Part shown: one piece after another, positions 26,375 through 34,428 of the stretch | Position numbering within the stretch: position 1 is the stretch's first letter | Layout of the letters: the number at the start of each line of letters is the position of its first letter | From: Hyphomicrobiales bacterium | GTDB taxonomy: Bacteria; Pseudomonadota; Alphaproteobacteria; Rhizobiales; Rhizobiaceae | Reading direction: 5' to 3' | NCBI GenBank assembly: GCA_900470155.1 | Contig: UBZT01000010.1 | Coordinates: 124,001-188,000, forward strand | DNA length: 64,000 nucleotides | Program-made: the position numbers and the translations under genes | The notes under the pieces: model-generated | Told to the model about the DNA's origin: nothing | Seen by the model: only the letters and a program-made list of their open reading frames with translations | Database searches by the model: none

Positions 26375-27448
26375 ATGGCACACAAGCACCCACCTGCTGA
26401 ATGGATTAGTCGGAAAAGCGGCGGACAGGACTTCGTGTTGTTGCACGGCATGGTCATGGCCCCAGCATTTTGGCATGCTTATGCGCCGGCGATTACCCGG
26501 CAGGGCCGGACTGCAGCCTACCCTCTTCCTGGGCATCATCCCTGGATACTGGATGGGCCGGGCGAACGGATTACCAGCTTGATGGTCACCGATGCGCTGG
26601 CCGCGGCCATCCGCCGTGATTTCGACGGCCGACCGGTAACGCTGATAGGTCACTCCACCGGCGGGTTCGTCGCCCTGCTACTCGCTCTCGCCCATCCCGA
26701 ACTTGTGCGCTCGGTGATCATGATCGGAGCCTTCGCTTGCGGACGGTTCGAGGGACAGGAACGACTGGCTGCACGGTTGCTGCGCATCCCACATGTCGGA
26801 CCCTATTTGTTTCGCCAATTCTTTCATCGCTGGATCTCGACCAGCGAGCAGTTTCGCTGGGGATCGATTGAATGCGTTTATGACAAGGCGTGCCCCTGGG
26901 AGGACGAACGATCGCGAGCGGCAATGGAAGAGGTCCGTGAAAACCTGTTGCGTGGCCGTTCCGAAGATATCGCGGCATGCATAAATTTCATGTCCGGGAC
27001 GACTCTTTTGCCGGATTTGGAGCAATTGCGCATGCCGGTCCTCAATCTCGTCGGTGCAAATGACGTAGTCGTTCCACCGGCGCATCAACTGCATGTCTCC
27101 AGGCTGTTACCCCAGGCTCAGACAGTCATCCTGCAGCAATGCGGACATCTCCCGATGGTCGAGCACCAGATGCAGACGGATCGAATCGTGGAAAGCTTCA
27201 TCCAGGCTCACCACACGAGGTGCGTCACGCCGTCCCTGCTTCGGATGATCGGCCCTGCGATGCCAACCCATCTCGACGAATTGCTCAAAACTCTCGCCAC
27301 GTCGATGGAACAAATCAAAGTCGGTGGCGTTCATGCAGCACAGAACACAAATTTTTCCATAGGCTTAGGAGAGGCCCCCAATGAGCACCATTCTCATCGT
27401 TATTCTTATTCTTCTGCTGATCGGCGCTCTGCCGAACTGGGGTCATAG
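26375..27448 (+). CDS. alpha/beta hydrolase, probable stress-induced
   Basis: A 357-residue protein. The fold signatures are the oxyanion-loop block VLLHGMVMAPAFW, the nucleophile elbow GHSTGG (Ser94), the acid VGANDVV, and the catalytic His in CGHLPMVEH (about 271). The hydrolase fold ends near residue 285. The last ~70 residues look unlike a domain and read through the promoter of the next gene and into its first 68 bases, so the stop may have been lost. The EcfG-type promoter in front suggests control by the general stress response. Substrate unknown. Confidence 0.82.
   Translation: MAHKHPPAEWISRKSGGQDFVLLHGMVMAPAFWHAYAPAITRQGRTAAYPLPGHHPWILDGPGERITSLMVTDALAAAIRRDFDGRPVTLIGHSTGGFVALLLALAHPELVRSVIMIGAFACGRFEGQERLAARLLRIPHVGPYLFRQFFHRWISTSEQFRWGSIECVYDKACPWEDERSRAAMEEVRENLLRGRSEDIAACINFMSGTTLLPDLEQLRMPVLNLVGANDVVVPPAHQLHVSRLLPQAQTVILQQCGHLPMVEHQMQTDRIVESFIQAHHTRCVTPSLLRMIGPAMPTHLDELLKTLATSMEQIKVGGVHAAQNTNFSIGLGEAPNEHHSHRYSYSSADRRSAELGS
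27307..27331 (+). promoter_or_regulatory. EcfG (general stress response sigma) promoter of the DUF3309 gene
   Basis: GGAAC (27307-27311), 16 bases, CGTT (27328-27331). It sits 50 bases before the DUF3309 start and inside the C-terminal extension of the hydrolase gene. Confidence 0.7.
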
Positions 27449-27533
27449 TCGCAGCTGGGGTTACGGCCCGTCCGGCGGCTTGGGACTGGTACTTCTCATC
27501 CTCATCATCTTGATGCTGATGGGCCGAATCTAA
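27381..27533 (+). CDS. DUF3309 family 50-residue membrane peptide
   Basis: A 50-residue protein: the N-terminal hydrophobic segment TILIVILILLLIGALP, the motif NWGHSRSWGYGPSGG, then a second hydrophobic segment and a short tail (LMGRI). This is the DUF3309 pattern, a tiny membrane protein common in rhizobia and often in stress regulons. AGGAGAGG before the ATG is a strong binding site. Its first 68 bases overlap the hydrolase frame. The lipoprotein gene follows 27 bases after its stop and is probably co-transcribed. Confidence 0.88.
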   Translation: MSTILIVILILLLIGALPNWGHSRSWGYGPSGGLGLVLLILIILMLMGRI

Positions 27534-27560
27534 CACCTCGTCGTCGAAAGGACAGGAACA

Positions 27561-27815
27561 ATGAAAAAGATCATCCTTGCACTTGCACTGATTGCTCCCC
27601 TCGCATCGTGCACCGCAACCGAACGGGGCGCATCCATCGGCGCGGCATCCGGTGCCGTCATTGGCGGCGTGGCCACAGGTAACGTTCGCGGCGCAGCCGT
27701 TGGTGCGGCCGTCGGCGGTGTCGCCGGCGCGCTGATCGGCAACTCCCAGGAGCGTGCTGGCTACTGCGTCTATCGCGACCGTTATGGCCGCACATACGAA
27801 GCGCGTTGCCGCTAA
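27561..27815 (+). CDS. glycine-zipper (YMGG-like) outer-membrane lipoprotein
   Basis: An 84-residue protein with a lipoprotein signal peptide: KKIILALALIAPLASC, with lipobox LASC and Cys17 as the lipidated residue. The mature part is a glycine zipper (GASIGAASGAVIGGVATG, then GAAVGAAVGGVAGALIG), followed by a C-terminal YCVYRDRYGRTYEARC. It resembles YMGG/Gly-zipper proteins, stress-induced envelope lipoproteins. AAAGGACAGG is the ribosome binding site. It follows DUF3309 and ends in a strong terminator. Confidence 0.87.
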   Translation: MKKIILALALIAPLASCTATERGASIGAASGAVIGGVATGNVRGAAVGAAVGGVAGALIGNSQERAGYCVYRDRYGRTYEARCR

Positions 27816-27829
27816 CAATTCAACCACTG

Positions 27830-27868
27830 AAAAGGCCGCCAAACCTCGAGTTTGGCGGCCTTTTCTTT
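27830..27868 (+). terminator. terminator of the stress module
   Basis: A 15-bp stem (AAAAGGCCGCCAAAC at 27830-27844 and its complement at 27850-27864), a 5-base loop, then TTTT. It follows the lipoprotein stop by 14 bases. Confidence 0.88.
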
Positions 27869-27897
27869 GTCGCAGTTAACCTTCTGATCAAAGCCGG

Positions 27898-27962
27898 AAC
27901 GAATCGGCGACGAATCGCGGACGCAACCAGTTTCCTGCTTTGTTCACCGCTATATATTGTGG
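27898..27962 (+). repeat. intergenic repeat, copy 2, with paired GANTC sites
   Basis: Copy 2 of the motif at 26174-26236. GAATC at 27901-27905 and 27912-27916 have starts 11 bp apart; a third, diverged unit (ACGCAAC) follows one period later. TTTGTTCAC is at the same relative position (27939-27947), followed by CGCTATATATTG. No gene is read downstream before the convergent phaB, so if this is a promoter its product could be a short RNA. Confidence 0.6.
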
Positions 27963-28000
27963 AATAACAGTTACTTAACCATAGAAATCCGTGGATATTA

Positions 28001-28034
28001 AGCGTTTGGAAGCTGCGATTGGATGCCAAACGTT
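28001..28034. terminator. hairpin downstream of phaB (possible weak terminator)
   Basis: AGCGTTTGG (28001-28009) can pair with CCAAACGTT (28026-28034) across a 16-base loop. On the minus strand it is followed by an AT-rich stretch but no real T-run. It could end phaB, or belong to a short transcript starting at copy 2 of the repeat. Confidence 0.35.
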
Positions 28035-28057
28035 AATCAGAGGCAGTCCAACCCTCG

Positions 28058-28783
28058 TCAAACGAAGAATTGTCCCCCATTGGCCGAAAGCGTCGAACCG
28101 GTGATGAAACCGGCGTCATCTGACGCAAGAAAAACCACGCAGCGCGCGATTTCTTCAGGTTCGCCGAGCCGCCCCACGGGAATTTGCGGGATGATGCGCT
28201 CATTCAGCACCTTTTCCGGGATGGCACGCACCATTTCCGTCCCAATATAGCCTGGGCAGACCGCGTTGACGGTGATGCCCTTGGCCGCACCTTCCTGCGC
28301 CAGAGCTTTGGTGAAGCCGAGATCACCCGCCTTGGCCGCCGAATAGTTCACCTGGCCCATCTGGCCTTTTTGGCCATTGATCGATGAGATATTGATGATC
28401 CGACCGAAGTTGCGCTCGCGCATGCCGGTCCACACGGGATGCGTCATGTTGAACAGACCGGTGAGATTGGTATTCATCACCTCGTTCCATTGATCCGGCG
28501 TCATCTTGTGGAACATCGCGTCGCGCGTAATGCCGGCATTGTTGACCAGCACCTCGACTGCTCCAAGGGAAGCCTCGACGGAGGCGATCCCGTCCACACA
28601 GGACTGGTAGATTGAGACGTCCCACTTGAACACCGGTATGCCCGTTTCCGCCTCAAAGGCCTTGGCCTTCTCGTCGTTGCCGGCATAGTTTGCCGCGACC
28701 TTGTAGCCCGCGGCCTTGAGGGAGATGGAAATCGCCGCGCCGATACCGCGCGTCCCACCGGTGACCAATGCAACTCTGCTCAT
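28058..28783 (-). CDS. phaB: acetoacetyl-CoA reductase
   Basis: A 241-residue NADPH-dependent SDR that reduces acetoacetyl-CoA to (R)-3-hydroxybutyryl-CoA for PHB synthesis. The cofactor motif is TGGTRGIG (8-15). NNAGITRDAMFHKM is the PhaB-type substrate block. The catalytic residues are Ser134, Tyr147 and Lys151, the last two in NYSAAKAG. The C-terminus SANGGQFFV is typical. GGAGGAAGAC precedes the ATG. It lies 166 bases downstream of phaA on the same strand and is likely co-transcribed. Confidence 0.96.
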   Translation of the reverse strand: MSRVALVTGGTRGIGAAISISLKAAGYKVAANYAGNDEKAKAFEAETGIPVFKWDVSIYQSCVDGIASVEASLGAVEVLVNNAGITRDAMFHKMTPDQWNEVMNTNLTGLFNMTHPVWTGMRERNFGRIINISSINGQKGQMGQVNYSAAKAGDLGFTKALAQEGAAKGITVNAVCPGYIGTEMVRAIPEKVLNERIIPQIPVGRLGEPEEIARCVVFLASDDAGFITGSTLSANGGQFFV

Positions 28784-28949
28784 GTCTTCCTCCCCATGTT
28801 GTTCTGGATTTTCTGGCAATATTTGGCAGCGTGGTTCCCGTCACGTTGCACGCAGATCAGAGGTCCCGGCGTCAACCGGGACAAACTCATTTTCCGATGA
28901 GGATGCGGGAGGCCATGCTCTCGCAAATCATGCCTTCGCTCGCCAGGCG

Positions 28950-30131
28950 TCAGAGCGCTTCGAGACACATGGCGACACCCATGCCACCGCCAATGCAAAG
29001 GGTCGCGAGACCTTTCTTTGCGCCACGACGCTTCATCTCGAACAGCAGGGTATTGAGGATACGCGCGCCTGAAGCGCCAACCGGATGGCCGATCGCGATC
29101 GCACCGCCATTAACGTTGACGATCGAGGTATCCCATCCGAGATCCTTGTTCACGGCGCAGGCCTGGGCCGCAAACGCCTCGTTGGCTTCGACGAGATCAA
29201 GATCCGTTACCTTCCAGCCAGCGCGCTCCAGCGCCTTGCGGGAAGCCGGGATCGGGCCTGTACCCATGATGCGCGGATCAACGCCCGCCGTGGCCCAGGA
29301 CGCGATCCGGGCAAGCGGCGTGATGCCACGCCGCACGGCCTCTGCCTCGGTCATCAGCAGGGCGGCAGCCGCACCGTCATTGATACCCGACGCATTACCG
29401 GCCGTCACAGTGCCTTCCTTGTCAAATGCGGGCTTAAGCTTGGTCATGCTTTCCAACGTCGCCCCAAGACGGATATATTCGTCGGCATCGACAGTCACGT
29501 CGCCTTTGCGGCCCGGAACCACAACCGGCACGATTTCATCCTTGAACCGACCGGCAACCTGAGCCGCCTCGGCCTTGTTCTGCGACGCAACGGCAAATGC
29601 ATCCTGCTCGTCGCGGGAAAGTTGCCACTGGCGCGCTACGTTCTCGGCGGTCGTTCCCATGTGATAGCCGTAGAAGGCGTCGGTCAGACCATCCTTGATC
29701 ATGGTATCGATCATCTTCATGTCGCCCATCTTGGTGCCGCCGCGCAGATGCGCACAATGCGGCGCCATCGACATCGATTCCTGGCCGCCCGCGATGATGA
29801 TCTTGGCATCGCCGGTTGCAATCTGCTGCATGCCGAGCGCGACAGCACGAAGGCCGGAGCCACAAAGCTGGTTCAGACCCCAGGCGGTTGCTTCTTGCGG
29901 AATACCGGCCTTCATGGCCGCCTGGCGTGCGGGGTTCTGGCCCTGGCCGGCAGTCAGGATCTGGCCGAGAATGACCTCATCGACTTCAGCCGCCTCGACA
30001 CCGGCGCGCTCCAGCACACCCTTGATGGCGACCGCACCCAGGTCATGGGCCGAAACGGTGGCAAAAGCACCGTTGAAGGAACCGACCGCTGTTCTGGCCG
30101 CACTGGCTATCACGATGGATGGGCTGCTCAT
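28950..30131 (-). CDS. phaA: acetyl-CoA C-acetyltransferase (beta-ketothiolase)
   Basis: A 393-residue thiolase, full length. It condenses two acetyl-CoA to acetoacetyl-CoA, the first PHB step. The acyl nucleophile is Cys90 in [11 protein letters not shown]. The catalytic His is in [17 protein letters not shown] and the second Cys in [11 protein letters not shown]. The start [10 protein letters not shown] at 30131 follows CTGGAGGAGACG. The unit is phaA then phaB, divergent from phaR. No phaC synthase is in the window. Confidence 0.96.
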   Translation of the reverse strand: MSSPSIVIASAARTAVGSFNGAFATVSAHDLGAVAIKGVLERAGVEAAEVDEVILGQILTAGQGQNPARQAAMKAGIPQEATAWGLNQLCGSGLRAVALGMQQIATGDAKIIIAGGQESMSMAPHCAHLRGGTKMGDMKMIDTMIKDGLTDAFYGYHMGTTAENVARQWQLSRDEQDAFAVASQNKAEAAQVAGRFKDEIVPVVVPGRKGDVTVDADEYIRLGATLESMTKLKPAFDKEGTVTAGNASGINDGAAAALLMTEAEAVRRGITPLARIASWATAGVDPRIMGTGPIPASRKALERAGWKVTDLDLVEANEAFAAQACAVNKDLGWDTSIVNVNGGAIAIGHPVGASGARILNTLLFEMKRRGAKKGLATLCIGGGMGVAMCLEAL

Positions 30132-30259
30132 GGGACGTCTCCTCCAGTTTATCGATCTTTCGCAAGAACCTGACAAAGGTTTCATCCGGTGTCAAACAGG
30201 ATCGGAGCGGCGCTTTCGTTCTTTGGTTGCAACTTGCTGACTTTCGTCAAATGCGCTTC

Positions 30260-30270
30260 GTGCATTGCAC
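30260..30270. promoter_or_regulatory. candidate PhaR operator in the phaA-phaR gap
   Basis: GTGCA-T-TGCAC is a perfect dyad, with TTGCAACTTGC about 35 bases to its left. PhaR proteins of other alphaproteobacteria bind TGC-rich dyads. The site lies between the divergent phaA and phaR starts. Confidence 0.4.
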
Positions 30271-30358
30271 AAAGAGATTGTCACCAGCCTTGATTTGCGC
30301 TTACATTCTCGGCGGGAAGAGCAAAAATTAACGAAAAACGACGGGTTAGGAGACAGAC

Positions 30359-30937
30359 ATGGCCAAAGCCGATGGCGATATCGTGATCAAGAAATACGCC
30401 AATCGACGCCTCTACAATACCGGTACAAGCACCTATGTGACGCTCGAAGACTTGGCCAAGATGGTCAAGAAGGGCGAGGATTTCGTCGTGCAAGACGCCA
30501 AGTCCGGAGACGACATCACCCATTCTGTCCTCACCCAGATCATTTTCGAGCAGGAGTCCAAAACCGGCAATACGCTTCTGCCCATCTCCTTCCTCCGCCA
30601 GCTGATCAGCTACTACGGCGATCAGATGCAGATGGTCGTTCCGAGCTTTCTCGAACATTCGATGACGGCATTTACAGAGCAGCAGACTCAGATGCGCGAG
30701 CAGATGACCCGCGCTTTCGGCGATCATCCGATGTCGAAGAACCTGCAGATGCCGATTCAACTGCTGGAGGAGCAGGTCAAGCGCAATACCGAAATGTTCC
30801 AGCAAGCGATGCAGATGTTCTCGCCCTTCGTTGCCGGCCAGCAGCCGACGAAGGAAACGCGCAAGGCCGAAGCCAAGGACATTGACGAACTCAAGGAGCA
30901 GCTGCGAACCCTGCAGACCAAGCTCGACAGTCTCTGA
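30359..30937 (+). CDS. phaR: polyhydroxyalkanoate synthesis regulator PhaR
   Basis: A 192-residue protein. The N-terminal PHB/PHA accumulation regulator DNA-binding domain is clear: IVIKKYANRRLYNTGTSTYVTLEDLAKMV (about 8-36). A Met/Gln-rich central part follows (SFLEHSMTAFTEQQTQMREQMTRAF), then a C-terminal coiled-coil (IDELKEQLRTLQTKLDSL). PhaR represses PHB genes and binds nascent granules, so it senses polymer. It is divergent from phaA. A terminator follows the stop. Confidence 0.95.
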   Translation: MAKADGDIVIKKYANRRLYNTGTSTYVTLEDLAKMVKKGEDFVVQDAKSGDDITHSVLTQIIFEQESKTGNTLLPISFLRQLISYYGDQMQMVVPSFLEHSMTAFTEQQTQMREQMTRAFGDHPMSKNLQMPIQLLEEQVKRNTEMFQQAMQMFSPFVAGQQPTKETRKAEAKDIDELKEQLRTLQTKLDSL

Positions 30938-30944
30938 CCTATAT

Positions 30945-30973
30945 GGCCGCGATCATCTCGCGGCCTTTTTTTT
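30945..30973 (+). terminator. terminator of phaR
   Basis: GGCCGCGA (30945-30952), the loop TCATC, TCGCGGCC (30958-30965), then a run of eight T. Confidence 0.92.
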
Positions 30974-31000
30974 GTGCAAGCGCAGCGGCATGTCGGATGG

Positions 31001-31405
31001 TCACAGACCGATCGACACATCCCGCCCGGCAGCACGATTGGATATGGCAAAGCCCGCCACGACGTCGATGAAGGCAATGATCATCAGCATGAAGAAAATC
31101 GGGGTTGCAGCATTCCGCACCAGCAGGAACTCAACCAGGAAGACGATGAACACCAGCATCGACAGCATGTGATTAAGCAACGAACCGTTGCCGCTGCGCG
31201 TCGCCTTCAACACTTCGATGAACAGCACGACCAGAGCGACGAGAACAAGGGCATCGCCGAGGCTCAGCGTCCAGAGCGCTCCAGACAGCATTGCAACGGA
31301 CATCACGGTGTCGGAGAAAGCTGTAATCCCTCCGCCCCAGAAGCCAATCATGACCAGATTGTAGAAGGCGAGCGGAACAAGCATCAAAGGCACGGCGGCA
31401 AACAT
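31001..31405 (-). CDS. four-helix membrane protein of unknown function
   Basis: I do not recognise the family. The 134-residue product has four hydrophobic helices (about 3-25, 33-50, 50-68 and 80-125, the last possibly two) and short loops. The motif FWGGGITAFSDTVMSV follows the first helix. The start at 31405 drops a 43-codon low-quality extension. It lies downstream of rpmF on the same strand but is cut off by the rpmF terminator, so it likely has its own promoter. Conserved-looking, with no catalytic residues apparent. Confidence 0.65.
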   Translation of the reverse strand: MFAAVPLMLVPLAFYNLVMIGFWGGGITAFSDTVMSVAMLSGALWTLSLGDALVLVALVVLFIEVLKATRSGNGSLLNHMLSMLVFIVFLVEFLLVRNAATPIFFMLMIIAFIDVVAGFAISNRAAGRDVSIGL

Positions 31406-31505
31406 ATGGCGGATCCCTCGTATTGGCGCAGGATCCCTACCGGCTATCGGGCCCGGATGTCGAGCGGATCTGCCGCACGATTTAGCGGTACGTTCGACAA
31501 AAAGC

Positions 31506-31530
31506 AAAGGCCGGCGCGAGGCCGGCCTTT
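31506..31530. terminator. terminator of rpmF
   Basis: AAAGGCCGGC (31506-31515), a 5-base loop, then the complement (31521-31530). The minus-strand side is followed by a T-run. It lies 28 bases after the rpmF stop. Confidence 0.85.
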
Positions 31531-31557
31531 TCAAAATGCTTTACGCAAATCCGAAGA

Positions 31558-31743
31558 TTATGCGCTTTCCTTCGGCGTCAGGACCTGGCGGCCGCGATAC
31601 ATACCGGTCTTCAGATCGATATGGTGCGGACGGCGCAGTTCGCCGGAGTTCTTGTCCTCGACATAGGTCGGGGCCTTGAGACCGTCTGCAGAGCGGCGCA
31701 TACCGCGCTTGGACGGGCTTGTTTTTCTTTTAGGTACAGCCAT
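31558..31743 (-). CDS. rpmF: 50S ribosomal protein L32
   Basis: A 61-residue ribosomal protein. The N-terminus [17 protein letters not shown] is the L32 signature, followed by the [21 protein letters not shown]-terminal block. This form lacks zinc cysteines, as in most alphaproteobacteria. The start at 31743 has GGAG upstream, and the open frame before it is not conserved-looking. It lies just after (and downstream of) mtgA and the GST gene on the same strand. Confidence 0.97.
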   Translation of the reverse strand: MAVPKRKTSPSKRGMRRSADGLKAPTYVEDKNSGELRRPHHIDLKTGMYRGRQVLTPKESA

Positions 31744-31899
31744 TTCACTTACTCCACGTGACGGACAAAACAGGTTTAGCGGCCCAGATGAGGCCGAACA
31801 GCACCTGTCTCGATCTCGGAATTTGGCGGGCTTATACATGCCATCCAGGGCTTTGACCAGTCCCCGGGACACATTTTTCGAATCTATGATCGACTTGGC

Positions 31900-32547
31900 T
31901 CACGCTTCGTCTTCGGGAACGATCCAGCTTTCGGCAAGTGCCGCCTGTTCCCAGGCAATCCAGGCCTGATGGGAACGCATCGCCGCCATGTAGTCGAGCG
32001 TATCAGCATCACGCACGAGATCATAGGCCGCGAAGCGATTGACCACCGGTGCAAACATCGCATCGGCACCGCTGAACGCACCAAAGAGGAAGGGGCCACC
32101 CGACAGGGCGCGCATCTCGCGCCAGATCTGTTCGATCCGCCGCACATCGACGTCCACGCCATCGGGCAGGGCGATGGCCCGCACCGGCCGGCGCATATTC
32201 ATCGGGCAGGCGCCCCTGAGCGCGCGAAAGCCGGAAAGCATTTCCATTGAGACAGAGCGTGCCATGGCACGATATGCGGGATCTTTCGGCCAGATCCCCG
32301 CATCCGGGTAAAGCTCGGCCACATATTCGATGATCGCCAGCGATTCCCAGATCCTCAGTTCGCCATGGTGCAGCACCGGCACCCGGCCCGTGGGCGAGAT
32401 CTCTCGAAACTTCGGATTGGTGGCACCCTCTCCGAACCGGACCAGCTCTTCCCGGAACGGCACTCCGGCGGCGGTCATGGCGATCCACGGCCGGAACGAC
32501 CAGGACGAATAATTCTTGTTGGCGATATAGAGGATCAGGTCAGACAT
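31900..32547 (-). CDS. glutathione S-transferase
   Basis: A 215-residue GST. The thioredoxin-like N-terminal domain shows NYSSWSFRPWIAM (Ser in the position used for thiolate stabilisation) and GRVPVLHHGELRIWESLAIIEYV, the glutathione-binding cis-Pro and ES pair. The helical C-terminal domain includes FGAFSGADAMFAPVV (N-capping box). The start at 32547 (MSDLILYIANKNY) is the family N-terminus; 19 more codons are open upstream. The substrate is unknown. Confidence 0.9.
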   Translation of the reverse strand: MSDLILYIANKNYSSWSFRPWIAMTAAGVPFREELVRFGEGATNPKFREISPTGRVPVLHHGELRIWESLAIIEYVAELYPDAGIWPKDPAYRAMARSVSMEMLSGFRALRGACPMNMRRPVRAIALPDGVDVDVRRIEQIWREMRALSGGPFLFGAFSGADAMFAPVVNRFAAYDLVRDADTLDYMAAMRSHQAWIAWEQAALAESWIVPEDEA

Positions 32548-32619
32548 GGCGCGCATCCGGTTTGCATTGAACCGAAAATAGGAGCCATCGCGCCTCAGGA
32601 CCAATGAAACTTATGAAAC

Positions 32620-33372
32620 TCAATCATAAAGGCAGGTGATATATGCGCCCGAGCGCTTGGCGCGGCGGTCGATCAAGGACGCGAGCCGCTTCATGCCATT
32701 GCCGGGCTTGCTTGCCACCCGATCCACCGGGTTGGGCAGAGCCACGGCAAGCAGCGACGACTGGCGCGGGCTGAGCTTGGCCGCCGAGGTTTTGAAGTGA
32801 TACTGGGCTGCCGCCTCGATCCCGTAGATTCCGGGGCCCCATTCGGCGATATTCAGATAGATTTCCATCATCCGCTGCTTGGGCCAGATGAAATCCGAGA
32901 CCATCGCCAGCGGGATTTCCAGCACCTTGCGCACAAAGGACCGGCTGTTCCAGAGAAACAGGTTCTTCGATGCCTGCATCGGGATGGTGCTCGCTCCACG
33001 GGTCGCCTCACCGGCCAGCGCATCGTCGACGACACCGCGCATCTGTTTCCAGTCCACGCCGCCGTGGGCACAGAACTGGCCGTCCTCGGACATCATCACG
33101 GCCCGGACCAGATTGGGCGAAATATCCTCGAAATCCACCCAACGGCGATCGTAACCCTGGAACGTCACCAGATCCGCCAGCATCAGCGTTGATACCGGTC
33201 GGACGAAATCGATCCGGTAGACCAGGATCAGGACGTAAGGCGCCACCAGAAACACCAACAGTGCGATCAGAAGTCGGCGGATTAAACGCGGTATGCGCCG
33301 CCCCTCATCCTCGGTTGCTGCCTCGGTTGCTGCATGGCTCTCGTCCTCCACGGTCTCGGCTTCCAATGTCAA
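32620..33372 (-). CDS. mtgA: monofunctional biosynthetic peptidoglycan transglycosylase
   Basis: A 250-residue membrane-anchored GT51 glycosyltransferase that polymerises lipid II. One N-terminal membrane helix ([19 protein letters not shown]) follows an acidic cytoplasmic tail. The catalytic core shows the motif [14 protein letters not shown] (Glu of EDG), [16 protein letters not shown] and [17 protein letters not shown]. Length is near the family's usual 230-250. No ATG fits; the start is TTG at 33372, with a GTG seven codons in as an alternative. It lies head-to-head with the prenyl synthase gene. Confidence 0.93.
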   Translation of the reverse strand: MTLEAETVEDESHAATEAATEDEGRRIPRLIRRLLIALLVFLVAPYVLILVYRIDFVRPVSTLMLADLVTFQGYDRRWVDFEDISPNLVRAVMMSEDGQFCAHGGVDWKQMRGVVDDALAGEATRGASTIPMQASKNLFLWNSRSFVRKVLEIPLAMVSDFIWPKQRMMEIYLNIAEWGPGIYGIEAAAQYHFKTSAAKLSPRQSSLLAVALPNPVDRVASKPGNGMKRLASLIDRRAKRSGAYITCLYD

Positions 33373-33512
33373 CGAAGATCGGTCCAGTTAATCAGGGTCT
33401 CGCCTGTCATATCCATCCTGTTGACGAATGACCAGTCCGGCGACAGACCGGAGCAGCGTTCATCCCGCAGATTCCCGTTGCCAGCCACATGGCTGCATGC
33501 CAAATAGCCCCT

Positions 33513-34427
33513 ATGACCCGCCCGGACACTCCCTTCGAAACAAGCCTCCTCGCCTTGGCCGAACAGGTCGAGGCGACGTTGTCGGAACTTCTCGATGCCC
33601 GATCGAGAGACGGCGAGATCGCTCGTCCCGGCCGGTTGATCGAGGCCATGCATTATGGCGCGCTCAACGGCGGCAAGCGGCTTAGGCCCTATCTTGTGAT
33701 CGAAAGCACCCGTCTGTTTCGCGGCGACGAAAAAACGGCGTTGCGCGTCGGCTGTGCGCTGGAATGCCTGCACAGCTATTCCCTCGTGCATGACGATCTT
33801 CCGGCAATGGACGACGACGATCTTCGTCGTGGCAAGCCGACCGTGCATATCGCCTATGACTATGCCACCGCGATCCTCGCCGGCGATGGCCTTTTGACCT
33901 ATGCCTTCGATATCATTGCAGCCCCGGAGACGAACCTGCCGGACAGCGCCAAGATCGCGCTGGTGCTGGAGCTTTCCCGTGCAGCCGGCATCGGCGGCAT
34001 GGCCGGTGGCCAGGCGCTGGATCTTGCCGCCGAGAAGGCCCCGCCGGACGAAGCCGGCATCATCCTGCTGCAGTCGATGAAGACCGGCGCGCTGCTGCGC
34101 TTTGCCTGCGAGGCGGGCGCCATCATCGCCGGCACGTCCGGCGAGGACCGCGCCCGTATTCGCCGCTTCGGCGAAGTGATCGGCCGAGCCTTCCAACTGG
34201 CCGACGACCTGCTCGACCTGACGTCTGATGCCGCCACCCTCGGCAAGGCGGCCGGCAAGGACGCCGCCAAGGGCAAGGGCACGCTGGTTGCCCTCAAGGG
34301 CAGGGAGTGGGCCGAGGCGGAACTGACACGCCTCGTCGGCGAAGCCAACGTGATCCTGAGCCCCTATGGCAGCGCCGCAGATCGCCTCGCCGAGGCCGCC
34401 CGCTTCATTGCACAGAGAAAGAATTGA
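33513..34427 (+). CDS. ispA: farnesyl/geranyl diphosphate synthase (polyprenyl synthetase)
   Basis: A 304-residue all-helical trans-prenyltransferase. The first Asp-rich motif is DDLPAMDDDDLRRGKPT (FARM), the second is LADDLLDLTSD (SARM), and KRLRPYLV binds IPP. It makes C10-C15 precursors for ubiquinone, cell-wall carrier lipid and hopanoids. ATG 33513 is preferred; ATG 33489 gives eight more residues, neither with a strong binding site. hisC starts one base after its stop, so they are one transcript. Confidence 0.92.
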   Translation: MTRPDTPFETSLLALAEQVEATLSELLDARSRDGEIARPGRLIEAMHYGALNGGKRLRPYLVIESTRLFRGDEKTALRVGCALECLHSYSLVHDDLPAMDDDDLRRGKPTVHIAYDYATAILAGDGLLTYAFDIIAAPETNLPDSAKIALVLELSRAAGIGGMAGGQALDLAAEKAPPDEAGIILLQSMKTGALLRFACEAGAIIAGTSGEDRARIRRFGEVIGRAFQLADDLLDLTSDAATLGKAAGKDAAKGKGTLVALKGREWAEAELTRLVGEANVILSPYGSAADRLAEAARFIAQRKN

Positions 34428-34428
34428 G

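Noticed and set aside
27896-27921. GGAAC at 27896 as a third EcfG-type promoter.
   Set aside because: The -10 element CGTT is missing at 16 or 17 bases (CGGA instead). It may be chance within repeat copy 2.
31405-31534. Longer start for the membrane protein near rpmF.
   Set aside because: The extra 43 codons are Arg/Pro-rich, cross the rpmF terminator and lack a binding site.
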